Source of the DNA: Pseudomonas sp. CCI4.2
GTDB taxonomy: Bacteria > Pseudomonadota > Gammaproteobacteria > Pseudomonadales > Pseudomonadaceae
Direction of reading: 5' to 3'
Assembly (NCBI RefSeq): GCF_034350045.1
Contig: NZ_CP133781.1
Location: 3,830,501 to 3,894,500, forward strand
DNA: 64,000 nucleotides
Shown: in pieces, positions 1 to 9,028 of the stretch
Numbering within the stretch: the stretch's first letter is position 1
Layout: every line of letters starts with the position of its first letter
Made by a program: the position numbers and the translations under genes
The notes under the pieces: model-generated
Seen by the model: only the letters and a program-made list of their open reading frames with translations
Told to the model about the DNA's origin: nothing
Databases searched by the model: none

Positions 1-1
1 G

Positions 2-1153
2 AACGCGGTGTTCGAGGCCACCAACCGCACGGCTGCTGGACCGATCCTTGAAATTGACGATCACCTAGCGGCTGATGGCCGAGTGATGGAAGTCCTTAGC
101 GAGCACTTGTGCGAAGGCTGGCTTGAGGGCTATTTGCTCACCGGGCGCCATGGCATGTGGTCGACGTATGAGGCGTTCGCCCAGGTCGTTGATTCCATGG
201 TTACCCAACACGCCAAGTGGTTGCAGCAAAGCCGCGAGTTCCCTTGGCGTCGGCCGTTGGCCTCGCTCAACATATTGCTCACCAGTCACGCCTGGCGTAA
301 CGACCACAATGGCTTCAGCCATCAATCCACCGGCTTCGTCGACAACGTGCTGCAACGCCGTTCGGACGTGGTGCGGGTGTATTACCCACCAGACTCAAAC
401 TGTCTGGTCAACGTGTTCGATCACTGCCTGCGCAGCCGCAATTACGTGAACGTGGTCACCTGCGGAAAGCAACCGGATTTCCAATGGCTGGATTTCGACG
501 CAGCACTGAAACACTGCTCCCAAGGGGCCTCAATTTGGAACTTCGCCAGCAACGATGACGGCGACGATCCGGACGTGGTGCTGGCCTGCGCCGGTGACGT
601 GCCCACTACCGAAGCGGTGGCGGCGGCCTGGTTGCTGCAAAAACACGTGCCGGGGATCCGCGTGCGGCTGGTCAATGTGGTGGATCTGGGCATCCTCAGC
701 AGCCCGCAAACCCGGCCGCACGGCATGGACAACGTGTCGTTCGATGCGTTGTTCACCCGCGAGGCCCCGGTGATGTTTGCGTTTCACGGCTCGACGTGGG
801 TGATTCATTCCATGGTTCACGGCCGCGCCAACGAGGCGCGCTTTCACGTGCGGGGCTTCTCGGATCGAGGCACCACCACCACGCCGTTCGACATGGTGGT
901 GCTCAACGACATGAGCCGCTACCAGCTCGCCATCGACGCCTTGAGCCACGTGCCGCGTTTGCGCTCCCACAGCCTCGACGCCATGAGTTACTTCGAAGGC
1001 CAATTGCGTCGGCATCACACCTACATCCGTGAGCATTTCGAAGACATGCCCGAGATCCGCAACTGGCGCTGGACAGACGACTTCAGCGAACCCGACGGCC
1101 CCCCACCGCTGGCCAAAGGGCATCCAAGGGGCCAGACCTTTACCGATGCGTGA
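2..1153 (+). CDS. xfp: Phosphoketolase, C-terminal part (5' end outside window)
   Basis: This is the 3' portion of a xylulose-5-phosphate/fructose-6-phosphate phosphoketolase, a thiamine-diphosphate enzyme that splits the sugar phosphate with inorganic phosphate to give acetyl phosphate plus glyceraldehyde-3-P or erythrose-4-P. The reading frame is open from the left edge, so the first half, including the ThDP-binding region, is missing. What is visible (about 383 residues) matches the C-terminal domain of the family: the GVDHNGFSHQ-like segment here reads HNGFSHQSTGF, followed by YYPPDSNCLV, VLACAGDVPTTE, and the C-terminal RGTTTTPFDM and NDMSRYQLA blocks. It runs directly into the glucan phosphorylase gene, so the two are probably cotranscribed and feed storage glucan or pentose carbon towards acetyl phosphate. 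The identification is from remembered family motifs. Confidence 0.93.
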   Translation, partial: NAVFEATNRTAAGPILEIDDHLAADGRVMEVLSEHLCEGWLEGYLLTGRHGMWSTYEAFAQVVDSMVTQHAKWLQQSREFPWRRPLASLNILLTSHAWRNDHNGFSHQSTGFVDNVLQRRSDVVRVYYPPDSNCLVNVFDHCLRSRNYVNVVTCGKQPDFQWLDFDAALKHCSQGASIWNFASNDDGDDPDVVLACAGDVPTTEAVAAAWLLQKHVPGIRVRLVNVVDLGILSSPQTRPHGMDNVSFDALFTREAPVMFAFHGSTWVIHSMVHGRANEARFHVRGFSDRGTTTTPFDMVVLNDMSRYQLAIDALSHVPRLRSHSLDAMSYFEGQLRRHHTYIREHFEDMPEIRNWRWTDDFSEPDGPPPLAKGHPRGQTFTDA

Positions 1154-1202
1154 CGCATTAAATCCTACAGAGAGTGGTGGTATTTCTTATCAGGGTCAGC
1201 TC

Positions 1203-3719
1203 ATGCCTTCTCGTCGCACGCCGCTTGAATCTAACATCGTAACCTTGCGCCAACTGGCGTTTGATCAAACCGTTCGTTGGTCCGATTTGAACGACGATAT
1301 CTGGCGCAGACTGGACAACGAGCTGTGGGAACTCACCCACAATCCTTGTCTCGTGCTTAACGCGGTGTCCGAGCAAAAGATCAACGTCTTGCTCGCCGAC
1401 ATCCATTTTCATGGGCGCGTCACCGAGATCGCCGCGGCGCACCATGCGGTATTGGCCCAGACAACCTGGTTTGAGCGCGAACACGCGGACGCGTCACTGC
1501 ACCAGGTGGCCTATTTCTCCATGGAGTACATGCTCAGCGAAGCACTGCCGATCTATTCCGGTGGGCTGGGAAATGTCGCGGGGGATCAACTGAAAGCCGC
1601 CAGTGACTTGGGGGTTCCGGTGGTGGCCGTCGGGATGCTTTGGCAGCACGGTTATTTCCGTCAGGAGATCAGCGTCGACGGGCACCAACAGGCGTTATAC
1701 CCAGTCAACGACACCCGGCAATTACCCATTGAACCCTTGCTCCGTCCCGACGGTAGCCTGTTGCGCCTAGCTATTCAGCTGCCAGGATTGACCGTTTGGT
1801 TGCGTGGTTGGCAGGCGACGGTCGGGCGTAACCGGTTATTGCTGCTGGACAGCAACGACCCGGCGAATCCACCGCCGTTTCGGTTGCTGACGGGTGAGTT
1901 ATATGGCGGTGATGTAGAGATGCGCCTGCGTCAGGAGATGGTGTTGGGCATCGGCGGTTGGCGTTTGCTGGAATCGGCAGGCTACACGCCGGATGTGCTT
2001 CATCTGAACGACGGGCACGCGGCGTTTGCGGTGCTTGAACGGGCGCGCAGTTACATGCAGGCCAACAAGGTCAGTTTCGACGTGGCCATGACCGCAACCC
2101 GCGCCGGCAACCTGTTCACTACCCACACTCCGGTTGAAGCCGGGTTTGATCGTTTTCCCGCCGCGTTGATCAGCAAATACGTCGGACGTTACGTTGAGCA
2201 TGAGCTGGGCCAGTCGTTGGAAAGCATTTTGGCCTTGGGCCGGCAACGCGGTGACGACTCCGAAGAGCTGTTCAACATGGCGTTCCTGGCGACTCATTGT
2301 GCCGGAGCGGTAAACGCCGTGAGCCGTTTGCACGGAGCGACCAGTCGGCATATTTTTCAGCCGCTGTTTCCGCGCTGGCCCAATGACGCTGTGCCCATCG
2401 GCCACGTCACCAACGGCGTACACCTGCCGACCTGGGTTTCATTGGAGGCCGAAGCCCATTGGCAAGCGCTGCACGGTGACGATCTGCCCTGGCGCGGCAT
2501 CCGCGAAGCAAGGGTCAACGAGTTGTTAAAGCAGGTCGATGATCAGGACTTGTGGCAATTGCGCGAGCAGGCGCGGGCCTTGCTATTTGAATTTGTGCGC
2601 ACCCATCTTGCGCGCAGTGAAGCCGTTCATGGCGCATCACTGAAGGCCATCGAATCGGCCGGGGTGGCGTTCGACCCGCAAGTATTGACCCTCGGCTTTG
2701 CCCGTCGCTTTGCTACCTACAAACGACCCAATTTATTGCTGCAAGACCCTGAGCGTCTGCTGCGCATTCTCAACCATCCCACTCGACCCGTGCAGTTGCT
2801 TATTGCCGGCAAAGCGCACCCGGCTGATAGCATCGGGCAGCAAATGATTCTTGATTGGCACGCGTTCATTCGTCGCCCGGAAACCAATGGGCGGGTGGCG
2901 TTCCTTGAAGACTACGACATGCGCGTGGCGCGCCATCTGGTGCAGGGCGTCGACGTGTGGGTCAACACCCCGCGTCGGCCGTGGGAAGCCAGCGGCACCA
3001 GCGGCATGAAAGTCTTGGCCAACGGCGGCTTGAACTTGTCACAGCTCGATGGTTGGTGGGCCGAAGCCTGCACCGACGAAGTGGGCTGGGGCATTGGGGA
3101 TGGTGCCGAACATGGCGCTGAGTACGACGCAGCCGATGCCGATCAGCTCTACACGCTGTTGGAAAGCGAGGTCGTGCCTGCGTTTTATGAACGTGACGCC
3201 GACGGTATCCCCGGGCAATGGATTCGACGTATGCGCGCCAGCATGGGGAGCCTGGTCACTCAATTTTCAGCCGACCGGGCGGTCCGGGAGTACGCCGAAC
3301 ACTATTACCTACCCGCTGCTAGCGCTTACCACGCGCGGGGTGCCGACGGCAGCCGACTGGCGCTGCAACTGGCTCAGGACCATGAACAGTTGCGCACCCA
3401 CTGGGGCGACATTCGTTTTCTGCAAATGGACATGCAGCGGCGGGCAGGCCGCTACGCCGTGGCATTACACATGGACCTGGGCGGGCTTTCACCGTCTCAA
3501 GTCCGCGTTCAGTTGTACGTCGAGGGCGTGGGCGCAGCGGACGCTACCATCGTTGACTTGAAGGTCGACCTGGCGGCCCAAGCGGATGGGCTATTGCTTT
3601 ACCGGGTTGAAGTAGCTGACGACCGGCCCGCGAGTGAATACACGGCGCGAGTCATCGCCGACGACTCGACTGGGTTGACGGTGCCGCTGGAGGTGGGATT
3701 GATCGCCTGGAAAAGCTGA
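1203..3719 (+). CDS. glgP: Alpha-glucan (glycogen) phosphorylase, GT35 family
   Basis: This enzyme releases glucose-1-phosphate from glycogen or maltodextrin by phosphorolysis, using a pyridoxal phosphate cofactor. The protein has about 838 residues and resembles the GlgP type found in Mycobacterium and Thermotoga. It shows the AYFSMEY and YSGGLGNVAGD segments near the N-terminus, HLNDGHAAF, TTHTPVEAG, the VTNGVH block, GFARRFATYKRP, and the cofactor-lysine motif EASGTSGMK followed by NGGLNLSQLDGWW. The frame is open upstream to 1029, overlapping the phosphoketolase gene. Family similarity begins just after the methionine at 1203, but the ATG at 1146, overlapping the phosphoketolase stop with AAGGGG upstream, is a real alternative. 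The start is therefore uncertain; the function is secure. Confidence 0.92.
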   Translation: MPSRRTPLESNIVTLRQLAFDQTVRWSDLNDDIWRRLDNELWELTHNPCLVLNAVSEQKINVLLADIHFHGRVTEIAAAHHAVLAQTTWFEREHADASLHQVAYFSMEYMLSEALPIYSGGLGNVAGDQLKAASDLGVPVVAVGMLWQHGYFRQEISVDGHQQALYPVNDTRQLPIEPLLRPDGSLLRLAIQLPGLTVWLRGWQATVGRNRLLLLDSNDPANPPPFRLLTGELYGGDVEMRLRQEMVLGIGGWRLLESAGYTPDVLHLNDGHAAFAVLERARSYMQANKVSFDVAMTATRAGNLFTTHTPVEAGFDRFPAALISKYVGRYVEHELGQSLESILALGRQRGDDSEELFNMAFLATHCAGAVNAVSRLHGATSRHIFQPLFPRWPNDAVPIGHVTNGVHLPTWVSLEAEAHWQALHGDDLPWRGIREARVNELLKQVDDQDLWQLREQARALLFEFVRTHLARSEAVHGASLKAIESAGVAFDPQVLTLGFARRFATYKRPNLLLQDPERLLRILNHPTRPVQLLIAGKAHPADSIGQQMILDWHAFIRRPETNGRVAFLEDYDMRVARHLVQGVDVWVNTPRRPWEASGTSGMKVLANGGLNLSQLDGWWAEACTDEVGWGIGDGAEHGAEYDAADADQLYTLLESEVVPAFYERDADGIPGQWIRRMRASMGSLVTQFSADRAVREYAEHYYLPAASAYHARGADGSRLALQLAQDHEQLRTHWGDIRFLQMDMQRRAGRYAVALHMDLGGLSPSQVRVQLYVEGVGAADATIVDLKVDLAAQADGLLLYRVEVADDRPASEYTARVIADDSTGLTVPLEVGLIAWKS

Positions 3720-3894
3720 CGGACGGCTTCGTTGATCCAGCGCAGTAGGGCCATTAGCGTTCGTTGTTATAAGAGCTGCGCAAAAACTAGACTACGCTCT
3801 TGGCTGCTCTTGTCATGTGCCTCTATGGCGGCAGAGAAACAGCCAGCGGGTCGCAGTGATTTCCTCTTTATGCCTTATCAAGGATGTCTGGTTC

Positions 3895-5403
3895 ATGGCA
3901 GCTATAGATGATGACTCCAACAAAATGGGGCTTACCCCCGCAATTCTGATGGTCGCGGGCAACATGATGGGCTCGGGGGTGTTCATGCTCCCGGCCAACC
4001 TCGCCGGTATCGGCAGCATCGCGTTGTACGGTTGGCTGATTACCATCGTCGGTTCAGTCGCCCTTGCGCTGACCTTTGCCAAACTGGCTTCCATCGATCC
4101 TGCAGCGGGCGGCCCTTATGCCTACACCCGCAAAGCCTTCGGCAACTACATGGGTTACCAGACCAATCTGGTGTATTGGCTGGCCAATGTGCTGGGCAAC
4201 GTTGGCCTGGCGGTGGCTGGTTTGGGTTACTTGACGCACTTCTTTCCATCGCTGAAAGAGCCGTTGGTATTCGCCATTGCGCAGATTTTTGTCATTTGGC
4301 TGCTGACATACGGCAACATCCTCGGGCCAAAACTGGTAGGTCGGGTGCAGTCGGTTACCACTATCTTTGCCTTGTTCCCAATTGTCGGCATGGCCTTGTT
4401 TGGCTGGTTCTGGTTCAGCGGCGATGTGTACATGGCCGGCTGGAACGTGAGTGGCAAAAGTGATTTCTCTGCGGTCGGCATGACCCTGAACTTCACCCTG
4501 TGGGCATTTATTGGCGTGGAAAGTGCGTCGGTCTCGGCGGCAGTGGTGCGTAACCCGCGCCGTAACGTGCCCATCGCCACGGTGGGCGGCGTGATCATCG
4601 CGGCGGTCTGCTATATCCTCAGTTCTTCGGTGATCATGGGCATGATTCCAAACAAGGAATTGATCTCGTCTTCTGCGCCGTTTGCCGATGCTGCACGGCT
4701 GGCACTGGGCAACACCGCCGCCAATATTGTCGCCTTGTGCGCCGCCATTGGTTGCCTCGGATCGCTGGCGGGCTGGACGTTGCTGGTTGGACAGACCGCC
4801 AAAGCCGCGGCGGATGATGGCCTTTTCCAAAACGTGTTTTCCCGGGTGAATGCCAAGGGCGTTCCGGCCGCAGGGCTGGCGATTGTTGCGGCGATCATGA
4901 GCGTTCAGGTGTTGGTGACCATGTCGCCGACCGCCAGCGAACAGTTCGGCAAGATCGCGTCGATTGCCGTGATCATGACGCTGCTGCCGTACATCTACTC
5001 GTGTATTTCGATCAAGGTGCTGGGCTACAAAGCCATGCCGCCTAACCAATATGCGCTGTACACCTTCATCGGCCTGGTCGGTGCGGTCTACAGCATCTGG
5101 GCGATGGTCGGTTCCGACGGCGCTCAAACCCGCTGGGCACTGATCTTCGTTATTGCGACCATCGTCTTTTACTCCGGCGCTATTACCCGTCGTCGTGAAA
5201 TCGAGGAAGGCCATCTGCACCCCGGCGGCATTTCGCCCACTTGGGTTCGCTACATGGCGTTGGCCATGGTCATTGCCGCGTTGATCGGTACGTTCTGGGT
5301 CTCCGTCGGTAGCCGTGACGACCTCAACTTGCAGCGTCGGGTGCCTTTGCCAGGCGAGCTGCAACAACCTGCCGTTGCCCCCGCGCCAGCCGCAGCCCCC
5401 TGA
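3895..5403 (+). CDS. Amino acid/amine antiporter of the APC family (AdiC-like)
   Basis: A cytoplasmic-membrane exchanger of about 502 residues with roughly twelve hydrophobic segments. The sequence tracks E. coli AdiC (arginine/agmatine antiporter) closely: GNMMGSGVFMLPANL near the N-terminus (the APC substrate carboxylate-binding GSG motif), YWLANVLGN, LWAFIGVESASV, NPRRNVPIAT, and GWTLLVGQTAKAAADDG, which includes the tryptophans at AdiC positions 202 and 293. The C-terminus has an extra tail of about 50 residues rich in Pro and Ala. I chose the ATG at 3895 because AAGGA lies about ten bases upstream; an in-frame start at 3817 would add 26 non-conserved residues. It precedes an Orn/Lys/Arg decarboxylase, so it most likely imports the amino acid and exports the amine. 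Arginine is favoured over lysine by similarity, but this is not proven. Confidence 0.88.
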   Translation: MAAIDDDSNKMGLTPAILMVAGNMMGSGVFMLPANLAGIGSIALYGWLITIVGSVALALTFAKLASIDPAAGGPYAYTRKAFGNYMGYQTNLVYWLANVLGNVGLAVAGLGYLTHFFPSLKEPLVFAIAQIFVIWLLTYGNILGPKLVGRVQSVTTIFALFPIVGMALFGWFWFSGDVYMAGWNVSGKSDFSAVGMTLNFTLWAFIGVESASVSAAVVRNPRRNVPIATVGGVIIAAVCYILSSSVIMGMIPNKELISSSAPFADAARLALGNTAANIVALCAAIGCLGSLAGWTLLVGQTAKAAADDGLFQNVFSRVNAKGVPAAGLAIVAAIMSVQVLVTMSPTASEQFGKIASIAVIMTLLPYIYSCISIKVLGYKAMPPNQYALYTFIGLVGAVYSIWAMVGSDGAQTRWALIFVIATIVFYSGAITRRREIEEGHLHPGGISPTWVRYMALAMVIAALIGTFWVSVGSRDDLNLQRRVPLPGELQQPAVAPAPAAAP

Positions 5404-5412
5404 AAGTCGGGA

Positions 5413-5438
5413 CTCGACGCGTCATAGCGCGCGTCGAG
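5413..5438 (+). promoter_or_regulatory. Intercistronic hairpin between antiporter and decarboxylase
   Basis: A perfect 9-bp stem (CTCGACGCG at 5413-5421 pairing with CGCGTCGAG at 5430-5438) with an 8-base loop lies in the 63-bp gap between the antiporter and decarboxylase genes. No T-run follows, so it is unlikely to be a full terminator. It may stabilise or partly attenuate the mRNA and so set the ratio of the two proteins. It ends about 28 bases before the decarboxylase start. Confidence 0.55.
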
Positions 5439-5466
5439 CCGCATTCCTATGAGTTCGGAGGACGCC

Positions 5467-7761
5467 ATGTCCCTTCATCAGCACCATCGTCTGGGCATGA
5501 AAGCCCTGCTTATTCACGAAGAACTTGCCGCCAACAGCTCGGCCGGTCGCGCCGTCCGGCAGCTTGCCGAAGAGTTAGAAGAACGCCAAGTAGAAGTCCT
5601 GTTGGCGCAGTCGGCAGAAGACGCCATCGTCCTGATTCATTCGGACCCGATGTTGCAATGCGTATTGCTCGATTGGGAGTTGGCGCTGGACGACAGCCAT
5701 GCCATCGCCAACCGGGTGTTGGACGCCGTGCGTGAACGTAGCGAAGGCGTGCCGATTTTTCTTTTGGCCGACCGCAGCAGCGCAGCAACCGTTCCCCTAG
5801 AAGCGATGCAGAAGTCAGACGATTTCATTTGGCTGCTGGAAGACACCACACGCTTTATCAGTGGCCGTATTGTCGCCGCGATTCAGCGTTACCGTGAGGC
5901 GGTGTTGCCACCGATGTTTGGCGCGCTGGTGCGGTTTTCCCAGGTGTACGAATATTCCTGGCACACGCCGGGACACACCGGGGGTACGGCGTTTTTGAAG
6001 TCCACGGTAGGGCGCGCGTTTTTTGATTTTTTTGGCGAAAACCTGTTTCGCTCCGACCTGTCGATTTCCGTGGGTGAGCTGGGTTCGCTGCTGGATCATT
6101 CCGGCCCGATCGGAGCCAGCGAGGTGTATGCCGCCAGGGTCTTTGGCGCGCACCGCACGTACCACGTCACCAACGGTTCCTCGACCTCCAATCGGGTGAT
6201 CTTGATGGCCAGCGTGACCCGGGATCAGGTCACGTTGTGCGATCGCAACTGCCACAAGTCAGTCGAACACGCCATGACCATGTCGGGGGCGATTCCGACC
6301 TACTTGATTCCGTCGCGCAATCATTACGGCTTGATTGGCCCGATTCCGCCGCAGCGATTGACCCCGGAAGCGATTCACAGCGCCATAGCAAGCAACCCGC
6401 TGTTGCGCGAAGGGCTGGACCCGACGCCGATGCACGCGATCATTACTAACTCGACCTACGACGGCCTTTGCTACAACGTGACCCGGGTCGAAGCGCTGCT
6501 GGGTCAGAGCGTCGACCGGTTGCATTTCGACGAAGCCTGGTTCGGTTACGCACGCTTCAACCCCCTCTACCGCGAGCGCTTCGCGATGCATGGCGAGCCG
6601 GCTGATTACAGCGCTGACCGGCCGACGGTGTTTGCCACTCAGTCGACCCATAAACTGCTGGCGGCGCTGTCCCAGGCGTCGATGATCCATGTCCGCGATG
6701 GTCGGCGGCCGATTGAGCATGCGCGGTTCAACGAAGCGTTCATGATGCATGCTTCGACCTCGCCCAATTACGCGATCATCGCCTCCAACGACGTCAGTGC
6801 GGCGATGATGGACGGCCCCAGCGGCAAAGCCCTGACCGGTGATTCGATCCGCGAGGCGATTGCGTTTCGGCGAATGCTGGCGCGACTCAACAGCGAGTTC
6901 CAGACCAAGGGCGAATGGTTCTTCAACGTCTGGCAGCCGGACACCGTGACCCACCCGAAAAGCGCTCAGGTCCTGCCGTTTTTTGCCGCTGACGAGGAAT
7001 TGCTGGCGACTGAACCGGCGTGCTGGGTGCTTAAACCGAACGCGGCGTGGCATAGCTTCGGTGACATCGAAGACGGCTACTGCATGCTGGACCCGATCAA
7101 AGTGTCGATCACCACGCCGGGAATTTTGCCTGGTGGCGGCATGAGCGAACAGGGCATTCCGGCCGTGGTGCTCACCGCTTATCTGGATCGCCAAGGCATA
7201 GTGGTAGAAAAAACCACCGATTTCACGATTCTGTTTCTGTTTTCCATCGGCGTGACCAAAGGCAAATGGGGCACGCTGGTCAATACGCTGCTCGATTTCA
7301 AGCGTGACTATGATGCCGATGCACCGCTGGACAGCGTGTTACCCGCGTTGTTGGCAGCGCATCCGCAGCGCTATCGGGGCATGGGCTTGCGCGCATTGTG
7401 CGAAAGCATGTTCCAAAAAATGTCCGAACTGCGCACCACAGACGCATTGTCTCAGGCGTTTTCGACCCTGCCGGAACCTCGGCTCAGTCCGGTGGCCGCG
7501 TACGAGCAGTTAGTCCGCGACAACATCGAAGTGCTGACGTTGGAGCAGATGGCCGGGCGTACCGTTGCCACCGGGGTGGTGCCGTATCCGCCGGGTATTC
7601 CGCTGTTAATGCCTGGCGAAAGCGCGGGTGCAGCAGACGGCCCGATACTCGGCTACCTCAAGGCGCTGGAAGAATACGACCGGCACTTCCCAGGGTTTAC
7701 CCACGATACCCACGGGGTCGAGGTAGAAGGCGGGCTTTACCGCATCCGCTGTATCAAATGA
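5467..7761 (+). CDS. Inducible-type Orn/Lys/Arg decarboxylase (AdiA/LdcA family)
   Basis: A PLP-dependent fold-type I decarboxylase of about 764 residues with the N-terminal 'wing' response-regulator-like domain (roughly residues 10-130), the core PLP domain and the C-terminal domain. Family marks are SWHTPGHTGG, RSDLSISVGELGSLLDH, DRNCHKS, NSTYDGLCYN, HFDEAWFGYARF and the cofactor lysine in STHKLLAALSQAS (Lys396). It is more like E. coli AdiA than CadA in the segments I can recall, but P. aeruginosa LdcA (lysine) also belongs here, so the substrate is left open. The start at 5467 is preceded by CGGAGGA about five bases away; the ATG at 5449 is in frame but lacks a site. With the upstream antiporter it forms a proton-consuming acid-resistance or polyamine-forming pair. 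Confidence 0.9.
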   Translation: MSLHQHHRLGMKALLIHEELAANSSAGRAVRQLAEELEERQVEVLLAQSAEDAIVLIHSDPMLQCVLLDWELALDDSHAIANRVLDAVRERSEGVPIFLLADRSSAATVPLEAMQKSDDFIWLLEDTTRFISGRIVAAIQRYREAVLPPMFGALVRFSQVYEYSWHTPGHTGGTAFLKSTVGRAFFDFFGENLFRSDLSISVGELGSLLDHSGPIGASEVYAARVFGAHRTYHVTNGSSTSNRVILMASVTRDQVTLCDRNCHKSVEHAMTMSGAIPTYLIPSRNHYGLIGPIPPQRLTPEAIHSAIASNPLLREGLDPTPMHAIITNSTYDGLCYNVTRVEALLGQSVDRLHFDEAWFGYARFNPLYRERFAMHGEPADYSADRPTVFATQSTHKLLAALSQASMIHVRDGRRPIEHARFNEAFMMHASTSPNYAIIASNDVSAAMMDGPSGKALTGDSIREAIAFRRMLARLNSEFQTKGEWFFNVWQPDTVTHPKSAQVLPFFAADEELLATEPACWVLKPNAAWHSFGDIEDGYCMLDPIKVSITTPGILPGGGMSEQGIPAVVLTAYLDRQGIVVEKTTDFTILFLFSIGVTKGKWGTLVNTLLDFKRDYDADAPLDSVLPALLAAHPQRYRGMGLRALCESMFQKMSELRTTDALSQAFSTLPEPRLSPVAAYEQLVRDNIEVLTLEQMAGRTVATGVVPYPPGIPLLMPGESAGAADGPILGYLKALEEYDRHFPGFTHDTHGVEVEGGLYRIRCIK

Positions 7762-7765
7762 TCGA

Positions 7766-9028
7766 CTAACCCGGGTTGAGGGATAACGCCGCCAGTGCGC
7801 CGATCAAGGCGGGCGGCATCACCAGAATCCCGACCCGCAGGAAGTCGACGGCACTGACATGCTCACCTTCGCGACGCACGGCGATCAGCCACAACAGCGT
7901 CGCCAGGGAACCGGTAATCGACAGGTTCGGCCCCAGATCGACGCCAATCAGCAATGCGCTGGTAGTAGGCGTCGGCAGGTGAGCAATATGCCCCACGGAG
8001 CCAGCGATCAAACCCGCTGGCAGGTTATTAATGACATTGCTGGCAATCGCCACAACCAGCCCGGCACCCCAGGTTGCCTGGCTGCTGGAATGTTCGGCCA
8101 GGGAGGCCAACGTATGCGCCAACGAATTGATGATCCCGGTTTGGGCGAGCCCTTCAACCAGGACGAACAGGCCGCCCACCAGCGGCAACACGCCCCAGGA
8201 AACGCCTTTGAGTACAGGCATCGGGCTCATCCGCTGACGCAGGTGAATCAGACCGGCGGTGGCCAATCCAGCACAAAACGTAGGCAACCCCAGTTGCAGG
8301 TCGAAGGCCGATGCCAGCAACAACACCGCGGCCGTAAGCATGATGCCAAATGCTGTCAGCCGCGCCCCGCTGGACAGGGGTTGGAGGGCGATGACCGTTT
8401 CCAAGGTTTGACGCAGGTGCTTGCGCTGAGTGAGGCGCAAGACAATGTAGGTCAGGCCAATAGCGGCCATCGACGGCAGGCTGAATTGCCACAACCACGT
8501 CAGCAACGGCGGCATGTGGCTGCCGAAAATCACCAGGTTGGCAGGGTTGGATATCGGCAGCACAAAACTTGCCGCATTGGCGATAAAAGCGCAGACGAAC
8601 AAATAAGGCAGTGGCTCGGCCTTGGCTGCTTTGGCGGCGGCATACACCGCCGGGGTCAGGACGACCGCCGTCGCGTCGTTGGACAGAAAAACAGTGACCA
8701 GCGTCCCGACCAGGAACACCAGGTCGAACAACCGCTGCCCGGAACCCTGTGCATGTTGCGCGGCGTACATCGCCAACCAGTCGAAAAGGCCTTCCTGACG
8801 TGCCAGTTCGGCCAGCACCATCATGCCGATCAGGAACAGATAGACATCAGTGCCTTTGGCAATCGCTGCCAACGCAGAAGGCCAGGGAATCAACCCGAAG
8901 CCGGTCAGCAACGCGGCGGCGCTCAACGCCCAGACCCACTCCGGAACGCCAAACGGTCGAAAAATCACGCAACAGGTTGCCAAGGCAGCGGCGATCCAGA
9001 TGACGGTGTGTGGATCGAATCCAGGCAT
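7766..9028 (-). CDS. ArsB/NhaD-type ion transporter
   Basis: An integral membrane protein of about 421 residues with some ten to twelve hydrophobic segments, of the ion-transporter superfamily that includes ArsB arsenite pumps and NhaD/SLC13-like carriers. Diagnostic blocks are FLIGMMVLAELARQEGLF, FLSNDATAVVLTP, ANAASFVLPISNPANLVIFG, and the second-repeat counterpart SNVINNLPAGLIAG followed by GVDLGPNLSITGSLATLLW. No arsR, arsC or arsA lies nearby, so arsenite export cannot be assumed. Its stop is only four bases from the stop of the decarboxylase on the other strand. The start at 9028 is preferred; the frame is open to 9067, but the extra 13 residues have no ribosome site in front of them. 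Confidence 0.82.
   Translation of the reverse strand: MPGFDPHTVIWIAAALATCCVIFRPFGVPEWVWALSAAALLTGFGLIPWPSALAAIAKGTDVYLFLIGMMVLAELARQEGLFDWLAMYAAQHAQGSGQRLFDLVFLVGTLVTVFLSNDATAVVLTPAVYAAAKAAKAEPLPYLFVCAFIANAASFVLPISNPANLVIFGSHMPPLLTWLWQFSLPSMAAIGLTYIVLRLTQRKHLRQTLETVIALQPLSSGARLTAFGIMLTAAVLLLASAFDLQLGLPTFCAGLATAGLIHLRQRMSPMPVLKGVSWGVLPLVGGLFVLVEGLAQTGIINSLAHTLASLAEHSSSQATWGAGLVVAIASNVINNLPAGLIAGSVGHIAHLPTPTTSALLIGVDLGPNLSITGSLATLLWLIAVRREGEHVSAVDFLRVGILVMPPALIGALAALSLNPG

Noticed and set aside
4054..5367. 437-residue open frame on the minus strand inside the antiporter gene
   Set aside because: It is an antisense shadow of a well-conserved transporter; its composition (very rich in Arg, His, Gln and Asp) is not protein-like.
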